From contig NZ_CP136562.1 in NCBI RefSeq assembly GCF_018215265.2, positions 2,232,001 through 2,296,000 of the forward strand: DNA of 64,000 nucleotides, written 5' to 3'. A program made the position numbers and the translations under genes. Origin of the DNA: Paenarthrobacter sp. GOM3 (lineage in GTDB: Bacteria > Actinomycetota > Actinomycetes > Actinomycetales > Micrococcaceae). The notes below the pieces were generated by a model, which saw only the letters and a list, made by a program, of their open reading frames with translations, searched no databases and was not told the origin of the DNA. Every line of letters begins with the position of its first letter. The first letter of the stretch is position 1. Below, in pieces: positions 18,811-30,317 of the stretch.

Positions 18811-21738
18811 GTGCCCAAAGCCTTAGCTGAAGATACCGCCATCGAATCGCCGAACAGCGTCCCAGCCGTTCTTGAAACCAAGCCCGCCAGGCCTGACCTG
18901 TCACGCCTTGTGGTCAAGGGCGCCCGGGAACATAACCTTCGCAACGTGGACCTGGACCTGCCCCGGGACGCCATGATCGTGTTTACGGGCCTTTCGGGTT
19001 CCGGCAAGTCCTCGTTGGCTTTTGACACTATCTTCGCCGAAGGCCAGCGCCGGTACGTGGAATCGCTGTCTGCCTACGCGCGCCAATTCCTTGGCCAGGT
19101 GGACAAGCCCGATGTCGACTTCATCGAGGGCCTGTCACCTGCGGTGTCCATTGACCAGAAGTCCACCAGCAAGAACCCGCGCTCCACCGTGGGCACCATC
19201 ACCGAGATTTACGACTACATGCGGCTTCTGTGGGCCCGCGTTGGCCGCCCGCACTGCCCAGTGTGTGGCGAGCCGATTACCCGGCAGACGCCCCAGCAGA
19301 TCGTGGACCAGCTCCTGGAACTGGAGACCGGGACCCGCTTCCAGGTCCTCGCACCCGTGGTTCGCGGACGCAAGGGCGAGTTTGTTGACCTCTTCAAGGA
19401 ACTGACCACCAAGGGCTACTCCCGTGCCCGCGTGGATGGCGAGTTGGTCCAGCTGAGCGATCCCCCCAAGCTGGGCAAGCAGTTCAAGCACACCATTGAA
19501 GTCGTGGTGGACCGTCTTGTCGTCAAGGAAGACATCAGCCAACGGCTCACGGACTCCGTGGAAACAGCCCTGGGCCTGGCAGAGGGACGCGTCCTGGTTG
19601 AATTCGTCGACCTGGATGCTGACGATCCCGGACGCATCAGGGCGTTCTCCGAGAACCTGGCCTGTCCCAATGAGCACCCACTGGCCATCGATGAGATAGA
19701 GCCGCGCTCCTTCTCGTTCAACAACCCCTTCGGTGCCTGCTCCGCTTGCAGTGGCATCGGTACCAAGCTTGAAGTCGACGAGGAACTGATTGTTCCCAAC
19801 CCTGAGCTATCGCTCGGCGAAGGCGCCATCGCCCCGTGGTCATTGGGTACGGCGACCACCGAATACTGGAACCGCCTCCTGGAGGGCCTGGCGCACGAAC
19901 TGGGCTTCTCCATGAAGACCTCGTGGGAGAAACTCCCGAAGGACGTCCGCAACACCGTGCTGCACGGCAAGGACCACAAGGTTGTTGTCCAGTACAAGAA
20001 CCGCTTCGGCCGGGAGCGAAAGTACAGCACCGGCTTCGAAGGTGCCATCCAGTACGTTCACCGGAAGCACGGGGAAACGGACTCGGATTGGGCCCGTGAC
20101 CGCTACGAAGAATACATGCGGCAGATCCCCTGCCCTGAGTGCAACGGCGCGCGCCTCAACCCGGCGTCGCTGTCGGTGCTGATCAACGGCAAATCGATCG
20201 CCGAAGTCGCCGCCCTGCCGATGCGGGAATGCGCGGAGTTCCTGGGCAGCCTGACCCTGACCAACAGGGAAGCGCAGATCGCCAACCAGGTGCTTAAGGA
20301 GATCCAGGCCCGGCTGACCTTCCTCCTGGATGTCGGGTTGGAGTACCTCAACCTTGAGCGGCCCTCCGGCACATTGTCCGGCGGCGAAGCCCAGCGGATC
20401 AGGCTGGCAACCCAAATCGGCTCCGGCCTCGTGGGTGTCCTTTACGTCCTTGACGAACCGTCCATCGGCCTCCACCAGCGCGACAACCGGAGACTCATCG
20501 AGACGCTCACGCGCCTCCGAGACCTCGGTAACACGCTGATTGTCGTTGAGCACGACGAAGACACCATCCAAGAGGCCGACTGGGTAGTGGACATTGGACC
20601 GGGCGCCGGTGAGCACGGCGGCCAGGTTGTGCACTCCGGCACCTACAAAGAACTCCTGGAAAACACGGAATCGCTGACCGGCGATTACCTGTCCGGTCGC
20701 CGGACCATCGACATCCCCAAGAAGCGTCGCAAGTACGACAAAAAGCGCGAGTTGAAGGTTGTCGGCGCCCGGGAGAACAACCTCAACAACGTTGACGCGA
20801 CGTTCCCCCTGGGACTTTTCACCGCCGTCACTGGCGTCAGCGGATCCGGGAAGTCCACGCTGGTCAACGAGATCCTGTACAAGGTGCTGGCCAATAAGCT
20901 CAACGGCGCCAAGCAGGTGGCCGGTCGCCACCGGACCGTGGCGGGACTGGAGCACCTGGACAAGGTGGTCCACGTCGACCAGAGTCCTATCGGCCGTACG
21001 CCCCGGTCCAACCCTGCAACGTACACCGGCGTCTTCGACAACATCCGTAAACTGTTCGCCGAGACCACCGAAGCCAAGGTCCGGGGTTACCAGCCCGGGC
21101 GGTTCTCCTTCAACGTCAAGGGCGGGCGCTGTGAGGCCTGCTCGGGTGATGGCACGTTGAAGATCGAGATGAACTTCCTGCCTGACGTCTATGTTCCCTG
21201 CGAGGTGTGCCATGGTGCGCGCTACAACCGGGAAACCCTTGAGGTCCACTACAAGGGCAAGACCATTGCCGACGTCCTGAACATGCCTATCGAGGAAGGT
21301 GCGGAGTTCTTTGCGGCTTTCACGCCCATTGCGCGGCATCTGAAGACCCTGGTGGACGTTGGCCTGGGCTACGTCCGGCTAGGCCAGCCTGCCACCACGC
21401 TGTCGGGTGGCGAGGCGCAGCGCGTCAAGCTTGCAGCCGAACTCCAGAAGCGCTCGAACGGCAGGAGCATCTACGTCCTCGATGAGCCCACCACAGGGCT
21501 GCATTTCGAGGACATCCGGAAACTCCTGATGGTTCTCCAGGGGCTGGTGGACAAAGGCAACACCGTCATCACCATCGAACACAACCTGGACGTCATCAAG
21601 TCAGCCGACTGGATTGTGGACCTCGGTCCCAACGGTGGATCGGGCGGTGGCCGGATTATCGCTACGGGAACACCCGAGCAAGTGGCGAAATCCACTGAGA
21701 GCCACACCGCAACATTCCTGGCCGAGATTCTGGGATAG
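18811..21738 (+). CDS. uvrA: UvrABC system protein A, excinuclease ATPase
   Basis: The 975-residue damage sensor of nucleotide excision repair, an ABC-type ATPase dimer that loads UvrB. Two ATPase modules are visible: Walker [15 protein letters not shown] with signature [19 protein letters not shown] and Walker [14 protein letters not shown]; then [14 protein letters not shown] with [15 protein letters not shown] and [11 protein letters not shown]. Zinc-binding Cys pairs appear as [30 protein letters not shown] and CEVCHGARY. The GTG start has no ribosome binding site but lies 6 bp after a -10-like box, consistent with a leaderless mRNA. The length is normal for actinobacterial UvrA. A 12-bp hairpin follows the stop. 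Confidence 0.98.
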   Translation: MPKALAEDTAIESPNSVPAVLETKPARPDLSRLVVKGAREHNLRNVDLDLPRDAMIVFTGLSGSGKSSLAFDTIFAEGQRRYVESLSAYARQFLGQVDKPDVDFIEGLSPAVSIDQKSTSKNPRSTVGTITEIYDYMRLLWARVGRPHCPVCGEPITRQTPQQIVDQLLELETGTRFQVLAPVVRGRKGEFVDLFKELTTKGYSRARVDGELVQLSDPPKLGKQFKHTIEVVVDRLVVKEDISQRLTDSVETALGLAEGRVLVEFVDLDADDPGRIRAFSENLACPNEHPLAIDEIEPRSFSFNNPFGACSACSGIGTKLEVDEELIVPNPELSLGEGAIAPWSLGTATTEYWNRLLEGLAHELGFSMKTSWEKLPKDVRNTVLHGKDHKVVVQYKNRFGRERKYSTGFEGAIQYVHRKHGETDSDWARDRYEEYMRQIPCPECNGARLNPASLSVLINGKSIAEVAALPMRECAEFLGSLTLTNREAQIANQVLKEIQARLTFLLDVGLEYLNLERPSGTLSGGEAQRIRLATQIGSGLVGVLYVLDEPSIGLHQRDNRRLIETLTRLRDLGNTLIVVEHDEDTIQEADWVVDIGPGAGEHGGQVVHSGTYKELLENTESLTGDYLSGRRTIDIPKKRRKYDKKRELKVVGARENNLNNVDATFPLGLFTAVTGVSGSGKSTLVNEILYKVLANKLNGAKQVAGRHRTVAGLEHLDKVVHVDQSPIGRTPRSNPATYTGVFDNIRKLFAETTEAKVRGYQPGRFSFNVKGGRCEACSGDGTLKIEMNFLPDVYVPCEVCHGARYNRETLEVHYKGKTIADVLNMPIEEGAEFFAAFTPIARHLKTLVDVGLGYVRLGQPATTLSGGEAQRVKLAAELQKRSNGRSIYVLDEPTTGLHFEDIRKLLMVLQGLVDKGNTVITIEHNLDVIKSADWIVDLGPNGGSGGGRIIATGTPEQVAKSTESHTATFLAEILG

Positions 21739-21748
21739 AAGTATTCCG

Positions 21749-21781
21749 GTAGCGGCATGCGAGTTTCAGGCATGCCGCTAC
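21749..21781 (+). terminator. Perfect 12-bp hairpin after uvrA
   Basis: GTAGCGGCATGC and GCATGCCGCTAC flank a 9-base loop. There is no T tract. It ends 18 bp before the next start codon, so it may be a tailless terminator or an RNA-stability element at the intergenic junction. Confidence 0.6.
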
Positions 21782-21799
21782 TCGTGAGAAACTAACCCG

Positions 21800-22516
21800 G
21801 TGAGTCAAACAAAGGTGCCCGTAATATTCGATCTGGACGGCACCCTTGTCGATCCTGCCGGCGGTATAACTGGGGGAATCTCGGCTGCCCTCAGGGAAAT
21901 GGACCTTCCCGTACCGGAGCAGGCCATCCTGAATTCCATGGTGGGACCCAAGCTCAGTGATTCGCTCCTGCATTTGGCGAATGTCCCCACCGATTTGGTG
22001 GACCAGGTTATTGATCGCTATCGGCGCCACTACAAAGAATCCGGTATCGCCCAGAGCAAGCTTTACCCGGGTATTTACGATCTTCTTCAGTACTTTGCTG
22101 AGTCCGGCCGTCCGGTGGCAGTAGCTACCCAAAAACCACAGTCCATTGCCCGCCTTGTCCTTGAGCATCACGGCATTGCCGACTTCTTCGTCTCCATACG
22201 GGGCGCCGCCGACGACGAGTCACTGGGCGCCAACACGGCCTCCGGCAAAGTGGAAATCGTGGGCGCAGCCCTGGCCGACCTGCACTCGCAACCCGCAGTC
22301 ATGGTGGGGGACAGGCACCAGGACGTAGCTGGTGCGATGGCCAACGGACTGGACTGCATCGGCGTCGGCTGGGGTTTTGCACCCGATGGCGAACTCGAGC
22401 AGGCCGGTGCAGTGACCGTGGTAGCAACCGCGCTTGAACTGAAAAGCACAATTGAAGAACTTGACGCTGTCCGCACGGCAGCCCTGAGCGAGGTACAAAA
22501 CGATGGCAGTCTTTGA
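21800..22516 (+). CDS. HAD-family phosphatase (phosphoglycolate phosphatase-like)
   Basis: A 238-residue haloacid dehalogenase superfamily hydrolase. Motif I FDLDGTLVDP (about 9-18) supplies the nucleophile Asp, motif II is VAVATQKPQ, the motif III Lys is in NTASGKVEIV, and motif IV is MVGDRHQDVAGA. A helical cap between motifs I and II (about 20-80) makes it a subclass I, Gph/PGP-like enzyme. The substrate could be phosphoglycolate, a by-product of repair of 3' ends, or another sugar phosphate. The start is GTG. Its end overlaps the plsC start by 14 bp, so the two are probably translated together. Confidence 0.88.
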   Translation: MSQTKVPVIFDLDGTLVDPAGGITGGISAALREMDLPVPEQAILNSMVGPKLSDSLLHLANVPTDLVDQVIDRYRRHYKESGIAQSKLYPGIYDLLQYFAESGRPVAVATQKPQSIARLVLEHHGIADFFVSIRGAADDESLGANTASGKVEIVGAALADLHSQPAVMVGDRHQDVAGAMANGLDCIGVGWGFAPDGELEQAGAVTVVATALELKSTIEELDAVRTAALSEVQNDGSL

Positions 22517-23171
22517 TGCGATCCGGTGGACTACCCGCGGGCTCATTTCCTCCACGTGCCGCCCTACGGTCATTGGGCTGGAAAACGTACCCACTGACGG
22601 TCCGTTCATTGTTGCCCCCAATCATCTTTCCTTCCTGGACAGCGTGATCGTGCAGGCATTGATGCCCCGTCCGGTCGCGTTCTTTGCCAAAGCGGAATAT
22701 TTCACCACCAAGGGCGTCAAGGGCGCCGTGATGAAATCCTTCTTTGAGGCTGTTGGTTCCATCCCCGTGGAGCGGGGCGAGCAGGCTGCAAGCGTCCAGG
22801 CGCTGAAGACCCTGCTGGATATCCTGGAGTCTGGCAAGGGCATCGGCATCTACCCCGAGGGCACAAGGTCCCGTGATGGAATCCTCTACCGTGGTCGCAC
22901 AGGCGTGGGCTGGCTTGCGCTGACTACCGGCGCCCCAGTCATCCCAGTGGGACTGATCGGCACCGAGAAGCTGCAGCCGGCGGATAAGAACGCAGTCCGG
23001 CCCCAGCACTTCACCATGAAGGTCGGCGAACCGCTCTACTTCGAGAAGACGGGCCCGGATCATTCCCTGCCGGCCCGCCGCGAGGTCACGGACAAGATCA
23101 TGGATGCCATTGCCCTGCTCAGCGGCCAGGAACGGTCCACGAGCTACAACCAGAGCAAGTCCGTGGACTAG
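22503..23171 (+). CDS. plsC: 1-acyl-sn-glycerol-3-phosphate acyltransferase
   Basis: A 222-residue PlsC-type acyltransferase that makes phosphatidic acid from lysophosphatidate, at the inner face of the membrane. The catalytic HX4D motif is NHLSFLD (about 39-45), and the substrate-binding block is GIYPEGTRSRDG with the invariant EGTRS. VGWLALTTGAPVIPVGLIG is the fourth conserved block. There is no strong transmembrane segment, so it is probably peripheral. Many actinobacterial genomes hold several paralogues, and the acyl acceptor cannot be fixed. It overlaps the HAD gene, hinting at a shared role in lipid head-group turnover. Confidence 0.92.
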   Translation: MAVFDAIRWTTRGLISSTCRPTVIGLENVPTDGPFIVAPNHLSFLDSVIVQALMPRPVAFFAKAEYFTTKGVKGAVMKSFFEAVGSIPVERGEQAASVQALKTLLDILESGKGIGIYPEGTRSRDGILYRGRTGVGWLALTTGAPVIPVGLIGTEKLQPADKNAVRPQHFTMKVGEPLYFEKTGPDHSLPARREVTDKIMDAIALLSGQERSTSYNQSKSVD

Positions 23172-23221
23172 CCACCCAGGTCTTCGGCTTGTCCGTGGCA
23201 TCCGGTGTCGGTCCGGTTCAC

Positions 23222-23227
23222 TAGACT
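23222..23227 (+). promoter_or_regulatory. Putative -10 box of uvrC (leaderless type)
   Basis: TAGACT, then GGAAAC, then GTG at 23234: the same 6-bp spacing as for uvrB and uvrA. No LexA-like palindrome is seen here. Confidence 0.5.
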
Positions 23228-23233
23228 GGAAAC

Positions 23234-25249
23234 GTGGCAGATCCAGCAAGTTACCGACCCCAGACGGGTGAAATTCCCACCACGCCGGGTGTCTACCGTT
23301 TCCGCGACCCCCATGGCCGGGTCATCTATGTAGGCAAGGCCAAGAACCTCCGCTCGCGGCTGAACTCGTACTTCGCCAACCCGGCAGGTTTGCTCCCCAA
23401 GACCCATGCCATGGTCCACGCGGCCAGCAGCGTCGAATGGACCGTGGTTGGCAGTGAACTCGAGTCGCTGCAGCTCGAATACACGTGGATCAAGGAATTC
23501 AAGCCACGCTTCAATGTCGTCTTCCGTGACGACAAAACGTATCCCTACCTCGCGGTGACCATGGGCGAAAAATACCCCAGGGTGCAAGTCATGCGTGGCG
23601 AGCGGAGGAAAGGGACCAGGTACTTTGGGCCCTACACAGCCGGGGCCATCCGGGAAACCATGGACACCCTCCTGAGGGTATTCCCGGTCCGCAGCTGCAG
23701 TGCGGGAGTCTTCAAGCGGGCAGTATCCAGCGGACGGCCGTGCCTCCTTGGCTACATCGACAAATGTTCAGCGCCATGTGTCGGCAGGGTCACTCCCGAT
23801 GAGCACCGGGTGCTCGCAGAGGACTTTTGTTCGTTCATGGGCGGAGAAGCCAAACGCTTCATCAGCCGGCTGGAGAAAGAGATGGCATCGGCGGTAGCCG
23901 ACCTCGATTACGAGCGCGCGGCCGGGCTCAGGGATGACATCATCGCCCTGCGCAAGGTCTTTGAGCGCAACGCCGTGGTCCTCGCCGAAGACACCGATGC
24001 CGACATCTTCGCCTTGCATGATGACGAGCTGGAGGCCTCGGTCCAGGTCTTCCATGTGCGCGGCGGCCGAGTCCGCGGCCAGCGGGGATGGGTGGTTGAG
24101 AAGGTCGAGGATGCCACCACGCCCGAACTCATCGAACATCTGCTGCAGCAGGTCTATGGCGAAGACAGCGAAGTCCAGGGGCGCATCCCACGGGAAGTCC
24201 TTGTCCCGGAAAACCCCAGCAACCACGCAGAGCTCGCCGAATGGCTAGGAGGCCTGCGCGGCGCCAAGGTGGACATCAGGGTGCCCCAGCGAGGCGACAA
24301 GGCTGCTTTGATGTCCACTGTCCGCGAAAACGCGGAGCAGGCCCTCAAGTTGCACAAGACCCGGCGCGCCGGCGACATCACTGTCCGGTCCTTGGCGCTC
24401 CAAGAACTCCAGGAAGCCCTTGACATACCCGTGCCGCTGCTGCGCATCGAGTGCTTCGACATCTCGCATGTGCAAGGCACAAACGTGGTGGCGTCCATGG
24501 TGGTGGTCGAGGATGGCCTGCCCAAGAAAGCTGACTACCGCAAGTTCTCCATCACGGGTGCCGCAGCAGCAGACGACACCGCAGCCATGCATGACGTCCT
24601 GACGCGTAGGTTCCGGCATTACCTGGCGGATAAAGTCGCACAGGTGCCTGTTGTTTCCGGCGAAATCAGCAACCCTGCACGGCCCGGAAGCGGCCGCGCA
24701 GGTGAGGTGCCGCCGTCGGACCCCACCATGCCCGCACCCAAAGCCAAGTTCGCCTACCCACCCAACCTGGTGGTGGTGGACGGCGGACAACCGCAGGTCA
24801 ACGCGGCATCGCGTGCCCTTGCGGAGTTGGGAATCGACGACGTCTACGTCGTGGGCCTCGCCAAGCGGCTTGAAGAAGTCTGGTTGCCCGACAGCGACTT
24901 CCCGGTGATCCTGCCCCGAACCTCCCAGGGCCTGTACTTGCTCCAGCGGATTCGTGACGAAGCCCACCGCTTTGCCATCACCTTCCACCGGCAAAAGCGC
25001 GGCAAGGCCATGACAGTTTCCGTGCTGGACGGGGTGCCAGGCCTCGGTGAAGCCAAACGCAAGGCCTTGGTGGCCCATTTCGGGTCACTCAAGAAAATCC
25101 GCGCCGCGTCGGTGGAGGAGCTCACCTCCGCCAAGGGCATCGGCCCTGCTTTGGCTGCCGCAGTTGTCCAGCATCTGGGGTCCACCGCGGACTCCGACGA
25201 GGCAGCTCCGGCGATCAACATGACCACCGGCGAAATCCTTGAATCTTAG
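23234..25249 (+). CDS. uvrC: UvrABC system protein C, excinuclease
   Basis: The 671-residue dual-incision nuclease. The N-terminal GIY-YIG domain is seen as [20 protein letters not shown] (about 17-36) with Arg and Tyr partners and makes the 3' cut. A UVR domain ([20 protein letters not shown]) pairs with UvrB. The central RNase H-like domain with [20 protein letters not shown] and [13 protein letters not shown] makes the 5' cut. The C-terminus has tandem helix-hairpin-helix motifs ([18 protein letters not shown] and [13 protein letters not shown]). A family-typical Cys cluster is [16 protein letters not shown] with CSAPC. A Pro/Gly-rich insert of about 25 residues ([16 protein letters not shown]) lies before the RNase H Asp. 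The gene leads the rapZ-yvcK-whiA block. Confidence 0.98.
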   Translation: MADPASYRPQTGEIPTTPGVYRFRDPHGRVIYVGKAKNLRSRLNSYFANPAGLLPKTHAMVHAASSVEWTVVGSELESLQLEYTWIKEFKPRFNVVFRDDKTYPYLAVTMGEKYPRVQVMRGERRKGTRYFGPYTAGAIRETMDTLLRVFPVRSCSAGVFKRAVSSGRPCLLGYIDKCSAPCVGRVTPDEHRVLAEDFCSFMGGEAKRFISRLEKEMASAVADLDYERAAGLRDDIIALRKVFERNAVVLAEDTDADIFALHDDELEASVQVFHVRGGRVRGQRGWVVEKVEDATTPELIEHLLQQVYGEDSEVQGRIPREVLVPENPSNHAELAEWLGGLRGAKVDIRVPQRGDKAALMSTVRENAEQALKLHKTRRAGDITVRSLALQELQEALDIPVPLLRIECFDISHVQGTNVVASMVVVEDGLPKKADYRKFSITGAAAADDTAAMHDVLTRRFRHYLADKVAQVPVVSGEISNPARPGSGRAGEVPPSDPTMPAPKAKFAYPPNLVVVDGGQPQVNAASRALAELGIDDVYVVGLAKRLEEVWLPDSDFPVILPRTSQGLYLLQRIRDEAHRFAITFHRQKRGKAMTVSVLDGVPGLGEAKRKALVAHFGSLKKIRAASVEELTSAKGIGPALAAAVVQHLGSTADSDEAAPAINMTTGEILES

Positions 25250-25302
25250 TTAGGGTAAGAACTTGCTGCAACGACCATTCCGAACTGAACGGGGAACACT
25301 TG

Positions 25303-26223
25303 ATGGATGAGGCAACAGGGTCCGGCACGGAGCAGGACGGCCTCACGCCCGTCAAGCCACCGGAGGCGGAGCTGCTGGTAGTCACCGGCATGTCAGGGGC
25401 CGGGCGCAGCACGGCTTCGGATGCCTTGGAAGACCACGGCTGGTATGTCGTGGACAACCTGCCCCCGCAAATGCTGGGCACCCTGGCTGAAATCGTTTCG
25501 CACGCGCCCAAATCGATTCCTAAACTGGCCGTGGTGGTCGATGTCCGCAGCAAGGACCTCTTCACCGACATCCAGACGGCCCTGGGTGCGCTCAGCGCCA
25601 CAGGCATCACTTTCCGGGTGTTGTTCCTTGACGCCAGCGACGAAGTGCTGGTCCGCCGCTTCGAGCAAGGCCGCAGGCCCCACCCGCTTCAGGGTGGCGG
25701 ACGGATCCTCGATGGCATCGGTATCGAGCGCGAGGTCCTGCGGGAACTGCGCGAGCATGCTGACGTCGTCCTGGACACCACCGAGTTCAACGTCCACGGA
25801 CTTGCCACGGCCATCACCGAGCTGTTCAGCGACACCGGACCTGTCACCCTGCGGTTGAACGTCATGAGCTTCGGCTTCAAGTACGGGCTGCCCGTGGATG
25901 CGAACTTCGTCGCCGACGCACGTTTCATTCCCAACCCGCACTGGGTTCCGCAACTCCGGCCGCACACCGGTTTGGATGAGGACGTCAGCAACTACGTCCT
26001 GGCCGCTGATGGCGTCCACGAGTTCGTGGACCGCTACGTCAGTGCCCTGGAACCGGTACTGGACGGCTACCGCCAGGAGAACAAGCACTACGCCACCCTG
26101 GCCGTTGGCTGCACGGGAGGTAAGCACCGTTCGGTGGCCGTCGCCGTCGAGCTTTCCAAGCGCCTGGCGCAGTATCCCCGCGTCACCGTCACCACCACCC
26201 ACCGCGACCTGGGGCGCGAATAG
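25303..26223 (+). CDS. rapZ: RNase adapter protein RapZ (P-loop)
   Basis: A 306-residue protein of the RapZ/YvcJ family. The Walker A motif is [18 protein letters not shown] (about 27-44) and Walker B-like VVVDVRS follows. The C-terminal half ends [23 protein letters not shown], the family signature. In Escherichia coli RapZ directs decay of the GlmZ small RNA and senses glucosamine-6-phosphate. In Gram-positives YvcJ binds nucleotides, and its role is less clear. ATG 25303 follows GGGGAA at 25291-25296; the TTG one codon upstream is less likely. The stop shares one base with the next start. Confidence 0.95.
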   Translation: MDEATGSGTEQDGLTPVKPPEAELLVVTGMSGAGRSTASDALEDHGWYVVDNLPPQMLGTLAEIVSHAPKSIPKLAVVVDVRSKDLFTDIQTALGALSATGITFRVLFLDASDEVLVRRFEQGRRPHPLQGGGRILDGIGIEREVLRELREHADVVLDTTEFNVHGLATAITELFSDTGPVTLRLNVMSFGFKYGLPVDANFVADARFIPNPHWVPQLRPHTGLDEDVSNYVLAADGVHEFVDRYVSALEPVLDGYRQENKHYATLAVGCTGGKHRSVAVAVELSKRLAQYPRVTVTTTHRDLGRE

Positions 26224-27239
26224 TGGGGGTCCTGACGGGCCCCCTGCCGCTCATTCCCCCGAAGGGCGTCCCCGGCAGCCAACAGAAGAAAAGCCCGTCG
26301 GTGGTCGCCTTGGGCGGCGGCCATGGACTGGCGGCGTCACTGTCGGCCCTGCGGCTGCTTACCTCCGAGCTGACGGCCATCGTCACGGTAGCGGACGACG
26401 GCGGTTCGTCCGGGCGTCTCCGCGACGAGTACGGCGTCCTCCCGCCCGGGGACCTGCGGATGGCTTTGAGTGCGCTCTGCGACGATACCGACTGGGGACG
26501 CACCTGGCGTGATGTCATGCAGCACCGCTTCGACGCCGGCTCGGCCAAGGGTGGGTCCCTGGACAACCATGCCATGGGCAACCTGCTCATCGTCACGCTG
26601 TGGGAGTTGCTTGGCGACACCGTCGCCGGACTGAAATGGGCAGGGGCCCTGCTCGGCGCCCGCGGGCAAGTGCTGCCCATGTCCAGTGTTCCCCTCACCA
26701 TTGAGGGCCAGGCCAGGGTGGAGCTTCCGGGCGGCGGCTATGAACTGCAGACCGTCCGGGGCCAGGCGAAATGCGCCGTGGCCGGGAAACTGGAGGATGT
26801 CACTCTCCTTCCCGAAGCCGCTCCCGCCTGCACGGAGGCGCTTACCGCCATCGAACTGGCCGACTGGGTGATCCTTGGACCCGGCTCGTGGTACACCTCC
26901 GTGCTCCCGCATCTGCTGCTCCCTGAACTTCGCCAAGCGCTCGGGGACACCGCGGCCAAGCGCTGCCTGACCATGAACCTGGACGTGGAGACCAAGGAAA
27001 CCTCGGGCATGACGGCCGCTGACCATTTGGACGTCCTGCGCCGTTATGCACCCGAGTTCAGCGTGGATGTGGTTCTTGCCGACCCCGCCGCGATCCAGGA
27101 TCTGAAGGCCTTCGAAAAGGCTGCCGGGATGCTCGGTGCCGAAGTGGTGTTGGGTAGAGTAGGGGCGTCGAGGCGCCGCCCCGTCCATGATCCATTGCTG
27201 CTGGCAGCGGCGTACCACGATATTTTCGGGAACAGTTAG
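26223..27239 (+). CDS. yvcK: YvcK/GlmR family gluconeogenesis factor (CofD-like)
   Basis: A 338-residue protein of the YvcK (GlmR) group, structurally related to the phospholactate transferase CofD. VVALGGGHGLAASLSAL (about 25-41) and VTVADDGGSSGRLRDEYG are the nucleotide-binding landmarks, and WVILGPGSWYTSVLPHLL is also conserved. In Bacillus subtilis it binds UDP-GlcNAc and supports peptidoglycan precursor supply on gluconeogenic carbon; in mycobacteria the homologue CuvA acts at the cell wall. The GTG start overlaps the rapZ stop by one base, so translation is coupled. Confidence 0.95.
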   Translation: MGVLTGPLPLIPPKGVPGSQQKKSPSVVALGGGHGLAASLSALRLLTSELTAIVTVADDGGSSGRLRDEYGVLPPGDLRMALSALCDDTDWGRTWRDVMQHRFDAGSAKGGSLDNHAMGNLLIVTLWELLGDTVAGLKWAGALLGARGQVLPMSSVPLTIEGQARVELPGGGYELQTVRGQAKCAVAGKLEDVTLLPEAAPACTEALTAIELADWVILGPGSWYTSVLPHLLLPELRQALGDTAAKRCLTMNLDVETKETSGMTAADHLDVLRRYAPEFSVDVVLADPAAIQDLKAFEKAAGMLGAEVVLGRVGASRRRPVHDPLLLAAAYHDIFGNS

Positions 27240-27248
27240 GAACACACG

Positions 27249-28229
27249 ATGGCACTTACTGCGTCGGTCAAGGACGAACTGTCCCGGCTGGACATCAAGA
27301 AATCTTCGGTCCGCAAGGCCGAGGTTTCAGCAATGCTGCGCTTTGCGGGCGGCTTGCACATCATTTCAGGGCGCATCGTCATTGAGGCCGAAGTAGACCT
27401 GGCCTCCACGGCACGGCGCCTTCGCGCCGCGATCGCCGAGGTTTACGGCCACCAGAGCGAAATCATCGTGGTTTCCGGTGGCGGCCTGCGACGGGGGAGC
27501 CGCTACGTTGTCCGCGTGGTCCGCGACGGCGAGGCCCTGGCCCGGCAAACAGGCCTCCTGGATGGGCGCGGCCGGCCGGTGCGGGGACTCCCATCGGTTG
27601 TCGTCAACGGTTCAGCAGCCGACGCCGAGGCTGTCTGGCGGGGCGCTTTCCTCGCACACGGTTCCCTGACGGAGCCGGGACGTTCCTCGTCCCTTGAGGT
27701 CACGTGTCCCGGGCCCGAGTCGGCCCTTGCCCTGGTGGGTGCGGCCCGGCGGCTCGGGATCCAGGCCAAGGCCCGCGAAGTGCGTGGCGTGGACCGTGTG
27801 GTGATCCGTGACGGCGACACCATCGCGACCCTCCTGACCCGTATGGGTGCCCATGACGCACTCATGGTCTGGGAGGAACGGCGTATGCGCAAGGAAGTCA
27901 GGGCCACGGCCAACAGGCTTGCCAACTTCGATGATGCCAACCTGCGCCGCTCAGCCCAGGCCGCCGTTGCGGCCGGTGCAAGGGTGGACCGCGCCCTGGA
28001 GATCCTGGGCGACGACGTACCGGACCACCTGAAGTACGCGGGGGATCTCCGTGTTGCCCACAAGCAGGCAAGCCTGGATGAATTGGGCCGGCTCGCTGAT
28101 CCGCCCATGACCAAGGACGCCATTGCGGGCCGTATCCGCCGCCTGCTGGCCATGGCCGACAAGCGTGCGCTGGACTTGGGTATCCCGGGCACTGAGGCAA
28201 ATGTGACTCCCGAAATGATGGACGAGTAG
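27249..28229 (+). CDS. whiA: Sporulation-type regulator WhiA
   Basis: A 326-residue DNA-binding protein. The N-terminal two-thirds have the degenerate LAGLIDADG homing-endonuclease fold ([18 protein letters not shown] and [15 protein letters not shown]). A C-terminal helix-turn-helix lies at about residues 240-320 ([25 protein letters not shown]). WhiA controls cell division and sporulation genes in Streptomyces and cell division or nucleoid functions in non-sporulating bacteria. It completes the conserved rapZ-yvcK-whiA set. GGAACACACG precedes the ATG. The 174 bp after the gene hold the sodA leader. Confidence 0.96.
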   Translation: MALTASVKDELSRLDIKKSSVRKAEVSAMLRFAGGLHIISGRIVIEAEVDLASTARRLRAAIAEVYGHQSEIIVVSGGGLRRGSRYVVRVVRDGEALARQTGLLDGRGRPVRGLPSVVVNGSAADAEAVWRGAFLAHGSLTEPGRSSSLEVTCPGPESALALVGAARRLGIQAKAREVRGVDRVVIRDGDTIATLLTRMGAHDALMVWEERRMRKEVRATANRLANFDDANLRRSAQAAVAAGARVDRALEILGDDVPDHLKYAGDLRVAHKQASLDELGRLADPPMTKDAIAGRIRRLLAMADKRALDLGIPGTEANVTPEMMDE

Positions 28230-28403
28230 CCCGCACCCATAGAATCGAAAAAGTGCGGAGGAAATACTGCGAGGGCCCCGCGGGTTGTTCCCGGTGGAGG
28301 CAAGAGCAGGCTTCTTCGCCAAGGATTTCCGGCCGGTCCGCTGGCCGGATGAAATAACGAGAGTTACCAACCCGGACTTCAGTCCATTACATTGGAGGAT
28401 TTC

Positions 28404-29027
28404 GTGACAGAGTACGTTCTGCCCGAGCTCGGCTACGACTACGCAGCACTCGAGCCGCACATTTCGGCAAAGATCATGGAGCTGCACCACAGCAAGCACC
28501 ATGCGGCCTACGTCGCAGGCGCGAACAACGCGCTCTCCCAGCTCGCTGAAGCACGCGACAAGGGCGACTTCGCCAACATCAACCGCCTCTCCAAGGACCT
28601 CGCGTTCCACACCGGTGGCCACATCAACCACTCCGTTTTCTGGAACAACATTTCCCCGGACGGTGGCGACAAGCCTGAAGGCGAACTCGCAGCAGCAATC
28701 GACGATGCTTTCGGTTCGTTCGATGCCTTCCGTGCACAGTTCAGCGCTGCTGCATTGGCCCTGCAGGGTTCCGGCTGGGCTTTCCTGGCCTACGAGCCCA
28801 TCGGTGGAAACCTGGTCATCGAGCAGCTCTACGATCAGCAGGGCAACGTCGCACTCGGCACCACCCCGCTGCTGATGCTGGACATGTGGGAGCACGCGTT
28901 CTACCTGGACTACGTGAACGTCAAGGCTGACTACGTCAAGGCGTTCTGGAACATCGCAAACTGGGCAGACGTAGCCAAGCGCTTCGAAGCTGCACGCACC
29001 AACGCCACGGGCCTCATCGTCCTCTAG
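28404..29027 (+). CDS. sodA: Superoxide dismutase, Mn/Fe type
   Basis: A 207-residue SOD that turns superoxide into H2O2 and O2. Metal ligands follow the family pattern: His in [11 protein letters not shown] (about 27-37), His in [15 protein letters not shown], and Asp/His in [16 protein letters not shown]. Gly at the GGHINHS block and the overall sequence fit the Mn or cambialistic type. The GTG start follows GGAGG at 28394-28398. A TTG 12 bp upstream is in frame but lies at the edge of that site. The leader contains CCGGCC (28329-28334) and GGCCGG (28343-28348), able to form a small hairpin. The body uses C-ending codons, as in abundant proteins. Confidence 0.96.
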   Translation: MTEYVLPELGYDYAALEPHISAKIMELHHSKHHAAYVAGANNALSQLAEARDKGDFANINRLSKDLAFHTGGHINHSVFWNNISPDGGDKPEGELAAAIDDAFGSFDAFRAQFSAAALALQGSGWAFLAYEPIGGNLVIEQLYDQQGNVALGTTPLLMLDMWEHAFYLDYVNVKADYVKAFWNIANWADVAKRFEAARTNATGLIVL

Positions 29028-29050
29028 TGGTGAGCTCTGGTTCACGCAGA

Positions 29051-29066
29051 TGTAACAAAAGTCACT
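29051..29066 (+). promoter_or_regulatory. CRP/GlxR-like 16-bp site upstream of gap
   Basis: TGTAACAAAAGTCACT agrees with TGTGA-N6-TCACA at 8 of 10 positions. It lies between the sodA stop and the sodA terminator, about 230 bp before gap, overlaps the palindrome AAAAGTCACTTTT and sits between the arms TTCACGC (29041) and GCGTGAA (29071). Control by a CRP-family protein is a guess. Confidence 0.25.
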
Positions 29067-29095
29067 TTTAGCGTGAATTCCGGCTAAATGCTGGA

Positions 29096-29127
29096 AAGCC
29101 TGCCTCCGCAGTTGCGGGGGCAGGCTT
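29096..29127 (+). terminator. Terminator after sodA
   Basis: A 14-bp stem, AAGCCTGCCTCCGC with GCGGGGGCAGGCTT (one G-T pair), around the loop AGTT. The short A/T tail TTAGTTAAA follows. It separates sodA from the glycolytic operon. Confidence 0.8.
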
Positions 29128-29291
29128 AGTTAAACGTAAGATGGATCACGGAAGGCGGTTAGCCTTCAGCAACGTGGCTGGTCGCCCTCCGATCTGATAA
29201 TCACCTCTGCCCAACGGCGTGCGGGGTCTGTTAGTTGGAAATATCTGATCCGACTCACTAGGCGTGCTTGCAAGAGCACCAAGGAGATTGA

Positions 29292-30308
<1,017 letters not shown>

Positions 30309-30317
30309 GGTAGACAC

